From: Molanna angustata
Taxonomy: Eukaryota > Arthropoda > Insecta > Trichoptera > Molannidae
Reading direction: 5' to 3'
DNA length: 64,000 bases
NCBI GenBank assembly: GCA_963576475.1
Contig: OY754972.1
Span: 7,025,427 to 7,089,426 of the forward strand
This document shows, piece by piece, positions 34,134 to 46,394 of this stretch (position 1 is the stretch's first letter; each line of letters opens with the position of its first letter). Both the position numbers and the translations under genes were made by a program. The notes under the pieces were generated by a model. It was not told the origin of the DNA. It saw only the letters and a program-made list of their open reading frames with translations, and searched no databases.

Positions 34134-34375
34134 ATCATCTATTTTGCTTTATCTATACCTTCTGTATAGATAAAGCAAAATAGATGACGCAATTCATTAA
34201 ACTGAAATAATTGAGAATAAATATTCTGCAAGGTGATAAGTGGCCTGGGCCAAGTTGAAAACGCTTAACAATATCACCAAATGCTATTTTTTTTGTATGG
34301 GATTTGACAACATTTGTTGTAGAATTTTTTTCTACAATAACAAACGTCAAATCCCATACAAAAAAAAGCGTTATC
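34134..34375. repeat. Two adjacent perfect hairpins
   Basis: 34136-34187: TCATCTATTTTGCTTTATCT then ATAC, with an exact inverse copy across a 5-base loop. 34288-34368: TTTTTTTTGTATGGGATTTG... with inverse AAATCCCATACAAAAAAAA, centred on a GTAGAAT...CTAC region. Both may be MITEs. Confidence 0.75.
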
Positions 34376-34539
34376 GTTTACCGTTTTCGATTTGACTCAG
34401 GGGCAAGGACATAAGAAGGCTTAAAGAAATATATAATTATGGGGTTGCACTTTTTAATTATAGCTATTAAATTTAAACTTAAAAACCATGTTTCACTTAC
34501 AAGTGAAAGAAAAATATCAATATTAGGAAGATTTTGATT

Positions 34540-35332
34540 AAAACTCTTCTGGGGTGTGCTGTTGTATGGCAGCGAAACGTGGGCGAAAGCCGGAGAGAAT
34601 CTTGACTGGCTGCTTTCAAAATGTGATGCTACACAAGCTCATGACTAGGATCCATTGGTCATAGCATATGTGGTACGGAGCAGTCTGGGAAACGAGACAA
34701 CTTCTGAAGAAGGTTGCCCAACAACATACGGATCTGCTTTTTATTATTGCCGAAAGAATGGAGGGCAGAAAGTATAGAGGTCACCCTAGAGACTGTTATA
34801 TGGGCCAGGTAATCAGTGATGAGCGCTGAAGATGCTACAAAGAAATGAAGAGGCTAGTGGACAACAGAGATATGTGGAGAGATGGAGTGCTTGGTACAAA
34901 CCAATCCTAGCATTGTTGCCATGAAGAAAACGATTATCATTGCATTGAAGCATTAGATGTTTTCGAAAGGAGAGTCCTACGCCGAATATGTGGTCCTGTG
35001 AAGGAAGGAGATGAATGGCGCATAAAGAAAAATGAAGAACTGTACAAAATCTATGAAGCACCAAAGATCTCAACCCATATAAGACTGCTTAGGTTGAGAT
35101 GGGCTGGCCATGTACAGAGAATGCCAAACACGCGACTACCCAAAAAAATCATGTTTGGTCACCCGGGAGGTAAACGGAAGATGGGGAGACCAAGACTGAG
35201 ATGGGAGGACGACATACGGAGAGATGCAGAAAAGCTCCTGCAGGTCCCTAACTGGAGAACGGCGGCTGAGGATAGAAGAGGTTGGAGGCGCGTGTTGAAG
35301 GAGGCCAAGGCTCGATTTGGGCTGTAGCGCCA
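34540..35332 (+). mobile_element. LINE reverse transcriptase C-terminal fragments (two, adjoining)
   Basis: 34556-34910 carries a decayed tail (LLYGSETWAKAGENLDWLL-like with frameshifts). From about 34940 an open frame contains FERRVLRRICGPVKEGDEWR and LLRLRWAGHVQRMPNTRLPK, then GRPRLRWEDDIRRDAEKL, up to GL-stop at 35327. This is the C-terminal end of a LINE ORF2, with no catalytic region. Confidence 0.85.
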
Positions 35333-35694
35333 TCGAAGAAGAAGATTATAGCATGCAACGAAATAGTGTTGGGAGGGTTTAAACAACATTACTGAACTTT
35401 TAGATTCTGGCTAATAAGGTTAAAAGAATAAATAAAAAAAGCATACAATGGTAAAACATCAATTATTTATTTACATCAACGTAGTTACTTTACATTTAAA
35501 ACAGACAACAATAAGTATTTATAACATTTCTCATTTTTACATTAACATTTTGTATTTTGAGTATAATATATTTGTAGGAGTAATAACAAATTAAAGCTAA
35601 TAAAGATAGATTATTTGACATTATATTTAAAAGTCGATTGTAAATGACAACAACAGAAAATTATGATCAATGAATAAGAAAAAAATACTGACAA
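35333..35694. other. AT-rich, no gene seen
   Basis: Nothing recognised between the LINE tail and the SINE. Confidence 0.4.
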
Positions 35695-35696
35695 AA

Positions 35697-35890
35697 TCTT
35701 GGCTCAGTGGGTTGGGTATCTGACTGCTGATCCAAAGGTCCCGGGTTCGATTCCCGGTGGAGACACAGTTTTTAATTGTGTTTTCAGTCTGGATCTGTGA
35801 GACGATTAATATCGAATGTGGCAACTTGTTATTGGGTGCGTGTTAAATTTAATATTTGACATAGTACCTGTTAGTTGCCCGAGAAGTAAT
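35697..35890 (+). mobile_element. tRNA-derived SINE, family B
   Basis: Well-kept copy: GGCTCAGTGGGTTGGGTATC head, GGGTTCGATTCCCGGTGGAG B-box, TCTGGATCTGTGAGACGATT, TGGCAACTTGTTATTGGGTG, and GTTAGTTGCCCGAGAAG, ending in an AATAAT-rich tail. Confidence 0.85.
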
Positions 35891-36565
35891 AAATAATAAT
35901 AAAAAAATTAAATCTTTGTATGGCTTACTTATGATGAATTTATCAACCGCTTGCACACTTCCAAGGGGTTGTAAAATACCGTGTCCTACCATAAAGGTAT
36001 TAAAATGATGTGCTACATAAAACTTTCAATGTGCAAAATGACAACTTGTCCCCTAGCCATATGTACAGAAATTAGTGTTAAGGGTGAAGCTTGGGTGTTG
36101 ATTTTTTCGTAAGAGATTTTATGCTATGATAAAATCCAGAAATACACATGTAAAGTAAAAATACATTTAACTTGTTATGATATATCATTCCAGATTATTT
36201 AAAAAGGATTTGTGAATCTGGAATTGTCCATTGAATATGGAAGTTAAATAAAAACTAACCATGTACCGCCTAAATAAAAATATTAAGTCTAATAATATAT
36301 AATAATAAATAATTTATCGACTTTTAAATACATCCAATATTGCACCAAATACTAAAAAATATTTGAATATGTTTTGTGTTTAACACAATTCAAGTAAATC
36401 TATGTTTTGGAAAATACCTAAATAGGCTGATACAATTTTAATATTAAGAAATGATTTGAAATAAAATTGTTTGATTTAAGAAATGATTTGAAAAACTTTT
36501 TTCACAGACTAATAGTTAAATATGTTATGAGAATAAATCATTAGATATAACTATTAAAATGACCT
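35891..36565. other. AT-rich, no gene seen
   Basis: Nothing recognised. Confidence 0.4.
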
Positions 36566-37130
36566 GGGCTGTGTTCAGATACAACGCTCAACGTCGGGCA
36601 TTGAATGTACCTGAAGTTGCAGATTATGGCTCATTTCACTGAACGCTTTCGAGCGGCATTTCAATCTGAATGCTGCATTGGGCGTTTTAAATGTCATTTA
36701 TCATACATGTCTCTTTTATGTCTAGGTTATATTTTCTAGGTTATATACTTTTACATGTCTAGGTTATATTTTCATCGAAAGACAACAATTGGGCAGTGGT
36801 GTAAATGATCTCTGACCTTTTATTGAAATTGTTGAATGATATTTTAATACATTAACCTCTTTGTGAATGCATATTGTCATCATAAATAATGTCAACTGAC
36901 ATTATTTATGATGATGCCACACAAACAAATAGAAGTCATCATTCCACAGATAAAATAGAAGTCAACAGATACTAAAACTGTCGAGAGGACTTTTACCTTA
37001 CAATTTTACCAAGCGTTTGGTGCGTACACTCGATGTTCAATCTGAACGCTACAGATTGTCTTTCGAGCGTCTGTTATGAAAGGCTTAGAGCGTCACTAAG
37101 TGCACTTGGCGTTCATTGTGAACGTAGCCC
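36566..37130. mobile_element. Non-autonomous DNA element, ends GGGCTGTGTTCA
   Basis: Left tip GGGCTGTGTTCAGATACAAC and right tip GTTCATTGTGAACGTAGCCC are inverted at the ends. Internal repeats of GAACGCT/AGCGTC are shared with 16785-16992. No transposase. A TATTTATGATGATG inverted pair lies near 36880-36915. Confidence 0.65.
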
Positions 37131-39038
37131 TGTCTAAATTTCACAAATTATAAAAGCAAGAAAAACTAAAAATGAATTAATTTTACTAACCAATTATAAA
37201 TGGAAATTAGTGCAGTAGAAATTACAATATTACTTTACACGTAATATGATCGAATTCTTGAGAGGAATGTAAAAATGGTGATTTTTTAAAGCCACATAAA
37301 GGATTATAAATGGAATTATCACACAATTTATTTTATTGATACAGATATCTATAGATTATGACTTTAGTGACAGTTTGAAATTAAATCTTCCAATATCAGC
37401 CTATTTTGGAATACCAAAGAGACCATTTAAGAAAAATTTATTTCCTTTTTCGCCTGCTAAATCCACTATGCAAATATTGAGTAAGAATCAATTTATTGAT
37501 TAAAATAATGGCATAACACCACATCATTGTGAGAAAATCAGCCATTTGTAGAATAAATCAATATCATTGTAAAGAAATTTAAATAAAAATAGTGTGCTTT
37601 AGATATAAGTGCCTGACTGAACTACGGTTTATTTCCTTGCAGTTTTGAAAAAAAATGACATTGCGTACCCTTGCATTGATTTCTATGTGTTATAAAATCA
37701 TGCGGTTAACCATTTTTTACTAGCCTAAGAGAGAGTGAAGAATAAAAAAGATTATTAAAACAAGAATAAAAATGAATCAGTGATTTGAAAAAATTAAAAG
37801 AATGATCGACTGTCTAAATAAATAAGATACAAAAGAGAAAGGCAATTGTGGTTTCACTGGATTCATGAATCCAGGCCCACGAGCACAGGCGACCAGAGTA
37901 CCTACCAGCCAGAACAGGCGAGTCACATGAGCTTGCGACTATGTATGAGGGATTAAGGGGCCCCTTTATGACTCAATATTATGAAATCCGAATTTGATTC
38001 ACATAACATTTAGTGAGTATATATGAGACAGTTCATGAAAATGTGAAGGAAGCAATGAATGTCTATATATGTCCTCAAGTTTGTTGAAACACATAGTGAA
38101 TTTTGCAGACGCAATGATGTACATATTGTAATTTCACATAAATTTTATTCTATTTATTTTCATTTAATAAATAAAAAACGACAGGTCGTAATACCAACTT
38201 ATACATAGATAAAACACTTATTTCTGGATAACATGATTGTTTTAAAACATCCTTTTGTATTAACAATTATAAATTATTTTTCACTACGGAGCGGCAAAAA
38301 ATAAGCAAATGGACTCCATTTTTTAATAGCTTATCTATGATATAATATTACTAGCTTAATTTCAATTTTTCTTTCATTAATAATAAGCATATATTTATAT
38401 TTTTACACCACAATACTTCAAATATTATTGTCATCATGTATTGGAAATATCAATAAAATAAATATTGTTTTGGCACTTGTTTCCTGTATTAATAGGAGAA
38501 AGCCAACACTTATTTCCAGTGTTAATAGGAGAACAATTAGTCCTATGGTAACATTTTAAATACGTACCTAAAAACAATTTGGTTACCGATGGGTAATACT
38601 GAATTAAATTTTAAATGGTTGATCAAAAATATTGAAGCAGTTCATAATGTTATATAGAACAAATCTATTAAAATCAATAAAAAAATTTCGTTCATCAAAC
38701 CCCATACTTTAAGAGGTAAATTTAATAAGGGTAAATAAATACAATATGATAAAATTATTCAATATTTTCTGATTCTGAAAACGCATTCAAATTTTAATGA
38801 AATGAAGAGGTGAATCGAAGAAGGGGCCAACCGACCATTTTTCATTAAACCGTTTTTTTTCATAAAACGTGTTTTGGTGTCAGCTTCCATGTGTTCGTAT
38901 TGATAACAGCCCATTTTTCTTACTTTATCATAGACAAATGCAATATTTGATTTTTTGGTTAGTCAAAGACAAGCCCATTTTTTAAAATTGGGCCATTTTT
39001 CATCAGACTGGCAACACATCACTAAATATAAAAAGTGG
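37131..39038. other. AT-rich DNA with a small LINE tail
   Basis: A GC-richer patch at 37845-37975 is unassigned. 38025-38095 (GAGACAGTTCATGAAAATGT, then GAAGGAAGCAATGAATGTCT) resembles the tail of the LINE family at 43272. No gene recognised. Confidence 0.45.
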
Positions 39039-39247
39039 ATAACCTAGTCTTCACACCATTTTTGTAAACCTAACCTACAAAAGTTTGGTAAAAATAGGTT
39101 GGTTAGGTTTGTTTGTAGATATAATTGGCTCACGCCAGTCGCATTATATATTAAAAAAAGTAATTAAAATAAATGACTAAATTGGTATTTATACCAAACT
39201 TTTGTAGGTTATGTTTAAAAAAATGGTGTGAAGACTAGGCTATCCAT
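39039..39247. mobile_element. Hairpin MITE
   Basis: Left GGATAACCTAGTCTTCACAC...ACCTACAAAAGTTTGGTA and right inverse ACCAAACTTTTGTAGGTTAT...GTGTGAAGACTAGGCTATCC, with a few mismatches. Confidence 0.8.
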
Positions 39248-39273
39248 AAAAAGTTTGTTTAAAAAAAAAACCC

Positions 39274-39516
39274 TTGAATACTTTTGAAAAATTAAATGAC
39301 TGTAATAACTGGAAATTCAATATACTAAAAGATCGGGGATTGAATATTTCCTTTCCAACCCAAGGAATATACTCAGGACAGCTGCCCATCAAACAGGGCA
39401 AGCTCAGAGATGTCAAAAAGCTTACACAGTATCTGACTAAGGCAAAGGCAATACATTTTTATAATAACCTCTATGCTGAACCCACAAATTATTTTATTAT
39501 TTCATTGAAACAATGA
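39274..39516 (+). pseudogene. Unrecognised coding remnant
   Basis: An 80-codon frame reads NWKFNILKDRGLNISFP, GQLPIKQGKLRDVKKL and KAIHFYNNLYAEP. The R-x-L-N-x-x-F-P...P-x-K-x-x-K-L-x-D-x-x-K-L pattern looks like fragments of insect transposon-related proteins, but I cannot name the family. Hairpin elements lie on both sides. Low certainty. Confidence 0.35.
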
Positions 39517-39528
39517 AACCTGGGTGCC

Positions 39529-39664
39529 TAGTCAACGTGTCAATTTAGCAATGGAATGGAAAAGACAACTCGATGTATGGAAGTGACAGTTGCTTGTCAC
39601 GTGATATTTACATTGAGCAATCTTTTCTTTTCCATCGCTAAATTGATAAGTTGACTAGGTGCCC
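39529..39664. mobile_element. Short MITE, ends GGGTGCCTAGTCAAC
   Basis: Left GGGTGCCTAGTCAACGTGTC, AATTTAGCAATGGAA and right inverse TTCCATCGCTAAATTGATAA, GTTGACTAGGTGCCCT. Confidence 0.8.
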
Positions 39665-40504
39665 TGAACTGTATCAGAATTCATATACAACTTCCGCTAT
39701 GTATATATTGTATATCGATCATGGTATTTTTCATGTCCAAAATTTAAAGAACACAATAATAAAACCATTACGCTATTTTAAAAATAAAAACTTATTTGAA
39801 TTGTTATAATATATCGTTAGATTGTATGTAAATTAAATATCTTTGTTTAGGACGGTTTCTTAATTATACAGAATTGTCATTTTTATAAATCAATTACGGC
39901 GTACAATTTATTTAAAAAGATAATCTTAATTTTTAGTGTGCACATAAAAATATTTTTGATCAACATATTACCATCAGTTAAAAAAATCTATAGATATTTA
40001 TTAACATTTTGATTTCTTACAAAATATTTTTATATAAAGGAAGGTTTGGTGAAGTAATTTATTCAGTCCCAATGAATATGACTAGAATTTCTTTTTTATT
40101 GTAAATTATTTCTATCAATTAAATACTTCCTTTGATATGAATTATTGTCATGGAAATACACTGCATTATATTATATAAATGCAATCGAAGAATACTTTGT
40201 TAACATTGTATAATAGACAAAAACTATGTTTATTTAATATTTATTTATAAAATAAAAATTCATTTTATACTAAGTACACATGTTATTTCAATAGTAAAAG
40301 TTTTTTTTTAATATGTTTATATTCACATTTCAGTCAATATGAAAGATAAATTACTAAACTAAATGACATACACCAAAAAATAACAAAGTACAATAGTCAA
40401 TCCATGTAATTTACATTTTCTGTGGAAACCAAATATAAAACTGTGTTTTAACTCTTGTAGAAATATTGCGTGAAAGTTATTAAAAAAATATATATATATC
40501 AATA
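39665..40504. other. AT-rich, no gene seen
   Basis: Nothing recognised. Confidence 0.4.
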
Positions 40505-40506
40505 TA

Positions 40507-41267
40507 CAGGGTGTCCCAAAAAGTATGGATAATCGGTAAACCAGGGATAGAGGACCCCTAGGGCTATCCAAAAACCTCAAAGTATGTTCTACGATTTTTT
40601 GTCGTTTTCGAGTTAATTTTTTTCGAAAAACTCCGACTGTCACGACATAATTGGTCACAGAGACGCTATTTATTGAGACACTTCCTTCATTATTTTTTTC
40701 AAAATTGTTGAATAGTGTACATTTTAGATGTAATAATTTGTTTTATCCAATTTGATACCATATCTTTAAAAAAAATGTTGTATCTCAAAAATAGTCAAAT
40801 CAGAAAATTGACAAAAATGTTTAAGGGCGATTTAAAAATAGAAGGTCACATAAAAAAATTTCCCAAACATTTTTCAAAAACTTCCTTATTTCATCTTGTA
40901 TCTATTCTGTAAATTTCATTTTCCTATTCCTACGGGATCATACTTAAAAACGGTTTGAAAGTACGAGAGGGCGATATTTCACGTAATGAAATACATACAT
41001 TTCCATACAAAAATAATCATTTATTATTCTACGAGTAATACATGTATTAGAATGATGAATTTCATGTATCAAAATTTCACTACGTAAGAATTTACCTCTT
41101 GTACTTTCAAACCGTTTTTAAGTATGATCCCGTAGGAATACGAAAATGAAATTTACAGGGTAGAGAAAACGACAAAAAATCGTAGAACATACTTTGAGGT
41201 TTTTGGATAGCCCTAGGGGTCCTCTATCCCTGGTTTACCGATTATCCATACTTTTTGGGACACCCTG
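40507..41267. mobile_element. Mariner-type long-TIR MITE, ends CAGGGTGTCCC
   Basis: Flanked by TA on both sides (40505-40506, 41268-41269), the target duplication of Tc1/mariner elements. Terminal inverted repeats of about 105 bp are essentially perfect, from CAGGGTGTCCCAAAAAGTAT to TTTTTTGTCGTTTTC. A second inverted pair, 40907-40963 with 41099-41158 (CGGGATCATACTTAAAAACG), lies inside. No transposase frame. Confidence 0.9.
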
Positions 41268-42676
41268 TATATACAGATGTAAATTTAAATACATGAAAAA
41301 CAATTTCACAATTGTCATTCCATGTACATTTTTCAGATTATAGAAAATAATAACCTCTTTTCTCGCCTCCTTACAACGTCTCATACTCACACAATCTATA
41401 CTTTGAATGTTATCAGCTTTCAGCATTTCATTTTTAAATCAACGTTTCCTTGGTAGAACCATTCATTTCACTTAACTGTTATATAATTGTTTTAAATTAA
41501 AATAAATTTGTATTTTAATTGTGCTTTATTTTATAAAAGCTGAAATAAACTGAGTTTTGTTGTATTGAAATTGAGATTCAAGAGATCTTTGGTACTAATA
41601 GAAGAATAGTTGTAAATGTTATTATATAAACAAAACATTTAAGTATTAACATTTCCTAATGGTTTAGTATACTTAATAATATAAATAATATCACAAACTT
41701 GGAAATAGAAAAAATAAATAATCATAATCTAAAAATATTAGGTATATAAATTACATATAGAACACAGATAGAATATTAATAACGCATTTACAAATATCTA
41801 CGTAAGTTTGAATTTCTATTAAAATAAGGCTTCTGTAGTTTTTACGAAATATTATTGTCAGTAATTAAATCCAGTATATTCTCTATTTAGACAATGAAGT
41901 ATGAAAATTACATTGGTTTGAAAAATATTACCTGCTAGAGGGCAATATGGAATAAAAATGTTGAATTCTCGTAGAAATTTTTATAAATATCCATAAATGG
42001 AAGATACACATCATTATTTATTGTCAATTTCGATCATATTAAGTTTCCAAAATACATTGTTTTATTACAAGGTAATATATAATACATATTAAGTATGAAT
42101 GTATAAGAAGAAACATTTATTCAATTATTTTACGAAAAATAAATAAATATTTTAAACTTAACTTAAACTTGAGAATTTTTTTCTACTAACTATAATATAT
42201 TTACATAAAAGTATTAAAACTAAACAGTTTGATATGAGTTAGGTATTTAACATCCATATGTTCAATACAATATTATATTATTATCACCTATGTTAAAAAT
42301 ATTGTCTCAAAATTTCACGTATTATTATTATTTCTTACAATGAAAATGCATAACTTTTAACTATTTAATTGAGAAAGTAAATAGTATTTGAAAGGATTAA
42401 AGTAAAGCTGTATTGATATTGTAATCTCATGTTTGATATTGTAATCTCATGTTTGATATTGTAATCTCATGTTTGCAATGTATAACATATTATTTATCAA
42501 ATATACTTTATGTCATATCATGGAATTTTTATGTCACATGTTTCTGAAATTCTCATACTTTGATAAAATAAGAAGATTTCATTCAGATTGGTTGCAAAAT
42601 AGGGGAGATATTGATGTGTAACAGATCCTCATGAATAAAACACACCAACTTTCATCAAAATAAGTCGAAATCCTTT
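41268..42676. other. AT-rich downstream region of the SLC6 gene
   Basis: No gene. Includes a 20-bp tandem repeat (42415-42475). Confidence 0.45.
42415..42475. repeat. Three-copy 20-bp tandem repeat
   Basis: GATATTGTAATCTCATGTTT occurs three times in a row without variation. Confidence 0.9.
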
Positions 42677-42682
42677 TTATTT
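42677..42682 (-). terminator. Candidate polyadenylation signal of the SLC6 gene
   Basis: AATAAA on the minus strand, about 150 bases after the stop codon at 42832. AT-rich context makes chance occurrence possible. Confidence 0.35.
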
Positions 42683-42831
42683 TTTGTTGAAACGATATGT
42701 GGATTTACCCCAAACATAATTTTTGATTGCTGATAAAGATAAATCAAACCAAAATTATAACAAAAGATATGTTGCAATGCAATGTGTGTAATGTGTGTTG
42801 TTCAAAACAAAAATGCGCTTCAGAATATAAG

Positions 42832-43018
42832 TTAATTGTCATCTTCTTCATCATTTCCCGTGACACAGCAAAGACCCTCTCGTCCATCGGGCCTGATACA
42901 GAACAGAAGAGTCTCTGCCGGCGTAACTTCGTGGTCGACTATCCCGTGGAATTCTTTCAGTTCTTCTCCGGGGAACCAAGCCTTCTCGTTGTCATCGATA
43001 ACGCAAATACCAAAGCAC
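42832..43018 (-). CDS. SLC6 transporter, last coding exon (cytoplasmic tail)
   Basis: Minus strand: acceptor TATTTTTAG, then G completing the Arg codon begun in the previous exon (AG+G), then 61 residues and TAA. The tail starts CFGICVIDDNEKAWFPGEEL and contains FCIRPDGREGLCC, ending acidic (NDEEDDN). It follows TM12 and lies in the cytoplasm. Base composition is clearly coding-like against the AT-rich surroundings. Splice phase and reading frame fit the exon at 44848-45111 exactly, which is the main support for joining them. Confidence 0.85.
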
Positions 43019-43271
43019 CTAAAAATACGATAGAAATATTATTTTTTATGCTCATAAAAAAGATCTTAGATATGACAGAATAAAACACACGATTTTGTTT
43101 CCTGAATGCCTGTATTGAAATATAAGTTACGGGTACGGTCTGTCGAAGACGATCATTAGAGTGATCTCGAATCTGTTTAAAACACAAATATATACATATT
43201 TTTATTTATCATATTGATTGGTGTAACTATTAATGCTATTTTGAATATTGTTTAATTAAATTTCCACCACT

Positions 43272-43690
43272 GTGGAAATGAGGTCCCTAAGACGAATGTG
43301 TGGTAGAACGATCTATGATAGGATAAGGAATGTGGACATCAGACGAGAATGCAAGATTGAAAGAGATATTGTGAGTAGAATGAAAGTAAATACACTACGA
43401 TGGTTCGGACATGTTGAGAGAATGAACGATGAGCGCCTGACAAAGAAAGTATACAAGGCTGAAAAGATTGGAATGAGAGGTCGTGGCCGCCCGAGAAAGA
43501 GTTGGCATGATCATATAAATGAGATTATGAAAGATGGTAATATACGAAGACAGAATAATAGGAGAGCATGTATGACACAATGCATGGATGTAAATGAGGC
43601 AAAACATGTATGTCAAGATAGAGGTGTCTGGCGTTCGGTCCTCTCTGCCTACCCCAAGTAGGGATACGGCGTGATGGTATGTATGTATGT
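43272..43690 (+). mobile_element. LINE C-terminal fragment in SLC6 intron
   Basis: Open frame: MEMRSLRRMCGRTIYDRIRN, RMKVNTLRWFGHVERMNDER, GRGRPRKSWHDHINEIMKDG, to a stop near 43659. The tail ends in GTATG repeats. Same family as 5955-6660 and the split copy at 45236-46700. Opposite in orientation to the host gene. Confidence 0.85.
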
Positions 43691-44189
43691 ATATGTTTAA
43701 CTAAATTTAAAACATTGATAACAATTAATATGATTGATATTGCTATTGTAAATTTTATGACGACTCCCATTCAGGGTTTGATTCCCGGCAGTGGTAAAAT
43801 TATTTCTCGCACAAATTACTTCTTTTAAATTTTTTTTTTCCGGGTTGGAAACACTGGTGAGTTGGAAAATGTGTAATTTGCCAAGTGTGTGGAAGCATTT
43901 TCAATAGCAATGAACTCGCAAGCTGGGCAGGGTCCAAGAAATTGTTTATTGTTAATTGTTTTTTGATTTTGATACCTGATTTCAGGTATCAAAATTAAGA
44001 AATATAGCGAGTTGGTGAAGAATGCTGGAGGACACAAAAGCCCACATTGGGCTGTAAAACCATTGCTGATTGTTCTCTAAACATTTTTTATAAGACCCGT
44101 TTAAATATTATACTTAAAAAATACTACAAACAAAAACAAAAATATTTTTAATTAATTTAATTTTATCATAATTATATTTAATTTATTGA

Positions 44190-44460
44190 CAGACAATTCT
44201 TGGTGGAATTCCATTTAAAATTATTAAAATGAAACCAATATATAATTATTCCACTAATTTATTTTGTTGACTACGACTAGTTTCGTGCAAAGCACATTTA
44301 CGAATAGTACCCATACAGAAGTTAAAATTATATTTATACAAGAGGCAAGACAAAATTAAACATATATCGAAAACAGTTGAATATGGAGCCAAGTTAGTGG
44401 AATAATAATATTGGTTTTATTTTAATAATTTTAATTTTATCAGTTAAAAAGGATAGCTTT
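44190..44460. mobile_element. Diverged relative of the 316-693 foldback repeat
   Basis: Shares GACAATTCTTGGTGGAATTC with the 300 bp region and a GACTAGTTTCG core. Its own ends ATTATTAAAATGAAACCAAT... and ATTGGTTTTATTTTAATAAT are inverted repeats. Lies in the intron between the last two SLC6 exons. Confidence 0.65.
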
Positions 44461-44847
44461 AAAGTATAAAGATATGTTTAAATAATGTTTGTCTGTTTAG
44501 GCTGTGTTTCTCGAACAAAGATTAAAGTAAAAGTATAGTTAAAATACTTTGATTTCATAAAGTTATTCAAAAGTTTCATTAAAATATAATGCTGTCAAAC
44601 AACGCATTTTTGAACATTTTCATGAAATCAAAGCATTTTAACTATATTATTACCGTTACTTTTTTTGAAACAACCCAGTCTTAGTATGTTTAAATTTGAT
44701 TAAATATTTTCCAAACAAAGAAGACAAAAATATCTTTATGTCAATAAACTTTCATAAAAATATAATGCACGCTATATTTTTCATGATTTACAACCATAAA
44801 GCTGCATTTATAAAGAACTGTATACTGATTGTAAATATTTTTTTTAC

Positions 44848-45111
44848 CTGCAAATAGCTACGGCCGGAATCCACAAGACAGACGCTAAAACTAAGAATAC
44901 TATTAGGAGCACCGCCCAAACGGGCCAAGGTCTCTTCTCCGTGATGCCAGTCGCTGAAACCCATGCAGCATAGCCAGATCCCTCGGTGGCGATCTCCACG
45001 AAGGAAGCCACCAGGATGCTCAGCATGGCCAGAGGTGACAGGTACTTCCAGCACACCAACCAGTACAGGCCTGGACGCTGACCGGTCATTAGTTCTATGT
45101 CATCGGCAAAC
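44848..45111 (-). CDS. SLC6 transporter exon (TM11-TM12)
   Basis: 264 bp between acceptor TTATTCCAG and donor GTAAAA on the minus strand. Phase 2 at both ends. Encodes FADDIELMTGQRPGLYWLVC, the TM11 segment WKYLSPLAMLSILVASFVEI, an extracellular loop with GSGYAAWVSATGI, and TM12 PVWAVLLIVFLVLASVLWIP. W-K-Y-x-S-P-L is typical of the NTT4/B0AT subgroup of sodium-coupled neurotransmitter/amino-acid transporters. Confidence 0.93.
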
Positions 45112-45151
45112 CTGGAATAAGTTAGATGTCTATATATACATTTTTTTATGA

Positions 45152-45235
45152 CTAGTTGCATATAACACATGAGATCCAACTGTCGATGGCCACAGCATGT
45201 ATACTCATAGTGTAAGAATACGTAAAATTCCATGT
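45152..45235 (-). mobile_element. Helitron-like terminus fragment in SLC6 intron
   Basis: CTAGTTGCATATAACACATG, AGATCCAACTGTCGATGG matches the 3' tip of the Helitron-like family, again with T after CTAG on the minus strand. Only about 80 bp is kept. Confidence 0.65.
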
Positions 45236-45588
45236 ATGTTATAAATAAACGAATGGCTAGAACAATTTGAGGAATATTTATATTTGGGGAGTATGTTAGA
45301 TATTGAAAGAAGAATTATGGCAGGAAATAGAATAAACGGAGCACTCAGACCGGTAATGTCCGATCCAAGCATCTCAAAGGAAGCCAAAATTGCAGTACAC
45401 AATACAATTGTAGTGCCTACTTTGACGTATGCCAGTGAAACATGGACCTGGCAAAAGCCACATGAAAGTAGAATAAATGCTGTAGAAATGAGATCACTAA
45501 GAAGAGTATGTAATTGAACGATATATGATAGAATAAAAAATGAGGACATAAGGAGAGAATGCAAGATAAAGAAGGATAGGATAGGATA

Positions 45589-46394
45589 CAGTAGAATCCG
45601 TTTATTACGACTTCGTTTATAACGTCCAACCGTTTTTAGCGACGTAAATGGCGTAACTAGGTAGGTTTCATACAGACACACTATGAAAACATATCCGTAT
45701 AATACGACTCCGGTTTGTGCGACCAACTGCTTTTAGCGACCTTATTTTATAATAAATTGTCCGGTTAAAACAATGCACATCATTTTGTTTACATTAACTA
45801 CGCACAAATAATGCCTCGCCACCCCGCGTCCCGGCTTTCTCCTCTCTCCAATGCACGTGGATTGGCACACATAAATCACAGTATCACAGTCAGTTAGTAT
45901 ATTTCAACTATCGATAAGGTGGACACGTAACGCGCACTAAAATGAGTTCTGCGAAGCAAAATTGTTTCTCAATTGGAGATAAATGTGCAATAATACATCG
46001 TTTAGAAGGTGGTGAATCTAATGTAACCCTTGCAAAGGAACTTGGTGTGCCTCATTCTACAATATGCACCATAAAAAAATAAACATAAAATAGAACCCCT
46101 GTTTAATGTCAATGTTTTGAAACCTAAATGTGTGAGGGCATCCACTCAAGAACAAGTAGATCAATTATCATTAAAGTTTTAATATATGTTTAATTACCAT
46201 TAAAGTTTAACATATGTTAGAATTTGTTTTATTTTCATAGAAATTAATAGAATTGTACTTACACTACAGTAATATTAATACGTATGTATGTAATAAAAAA
46301 ACAAGCTAAATTATCCAATCGTTTTATACATCGTCCGGTTAGTAGGACATAATTTCGCCGGTCCCTTGAAGGTCGTTTTATCCAAATTCTACTG
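45589..46394 (+). mobile_element. pogo/Tigger-like DNA transposon, internally deleted
   Basis: Ends CAGTAGAATCCGTTTATTAC and (inverse of the right) CAGTAGAATTTGGATAAAAC. TA duplication on both sides (45587-45588, 46395-46396). CAGTA tips with TA duplication are typical of the pogo/Tigger group of Tc1/mariner. Carries the start of a transposase (see 45942-46082). Most of the DDE region is missing. It lies inside a LINE which itself lies in an SLC6 intron. Confidence 0.9.
45942..46082 (+). pseudogene. pogo-type transposase N-terminus (CENP-B/psq helix-turn-helix)
   Basis: 46 codons then TAA: MSSAKQNCFSIGDKCAIIHR, LEGGESNVTLAKELGVPHST, ICTIKK. This is a CENP-B N-terminal-type DNA-binding helix-turn-helix (K-x-x-I-I-x-x-x-E-x-G...A-K-x-x-G-V-x-x-S-T-I). 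The frame breaks right after it. Confidence 0.8.

Noticed and set aside
42727..43083. 118-residue plus-strand frame
   Set aside because: It is the antisense shadow of the last SLC6 exon, which fits by splice phase and composition.
45205..45726. 173-residue minus-strand hydrophobic frame
   Set aside because: Antisense of the LINE reverse-transcriptase fragment and pogo end; hydrophobicity comes from A-rich sense codons.
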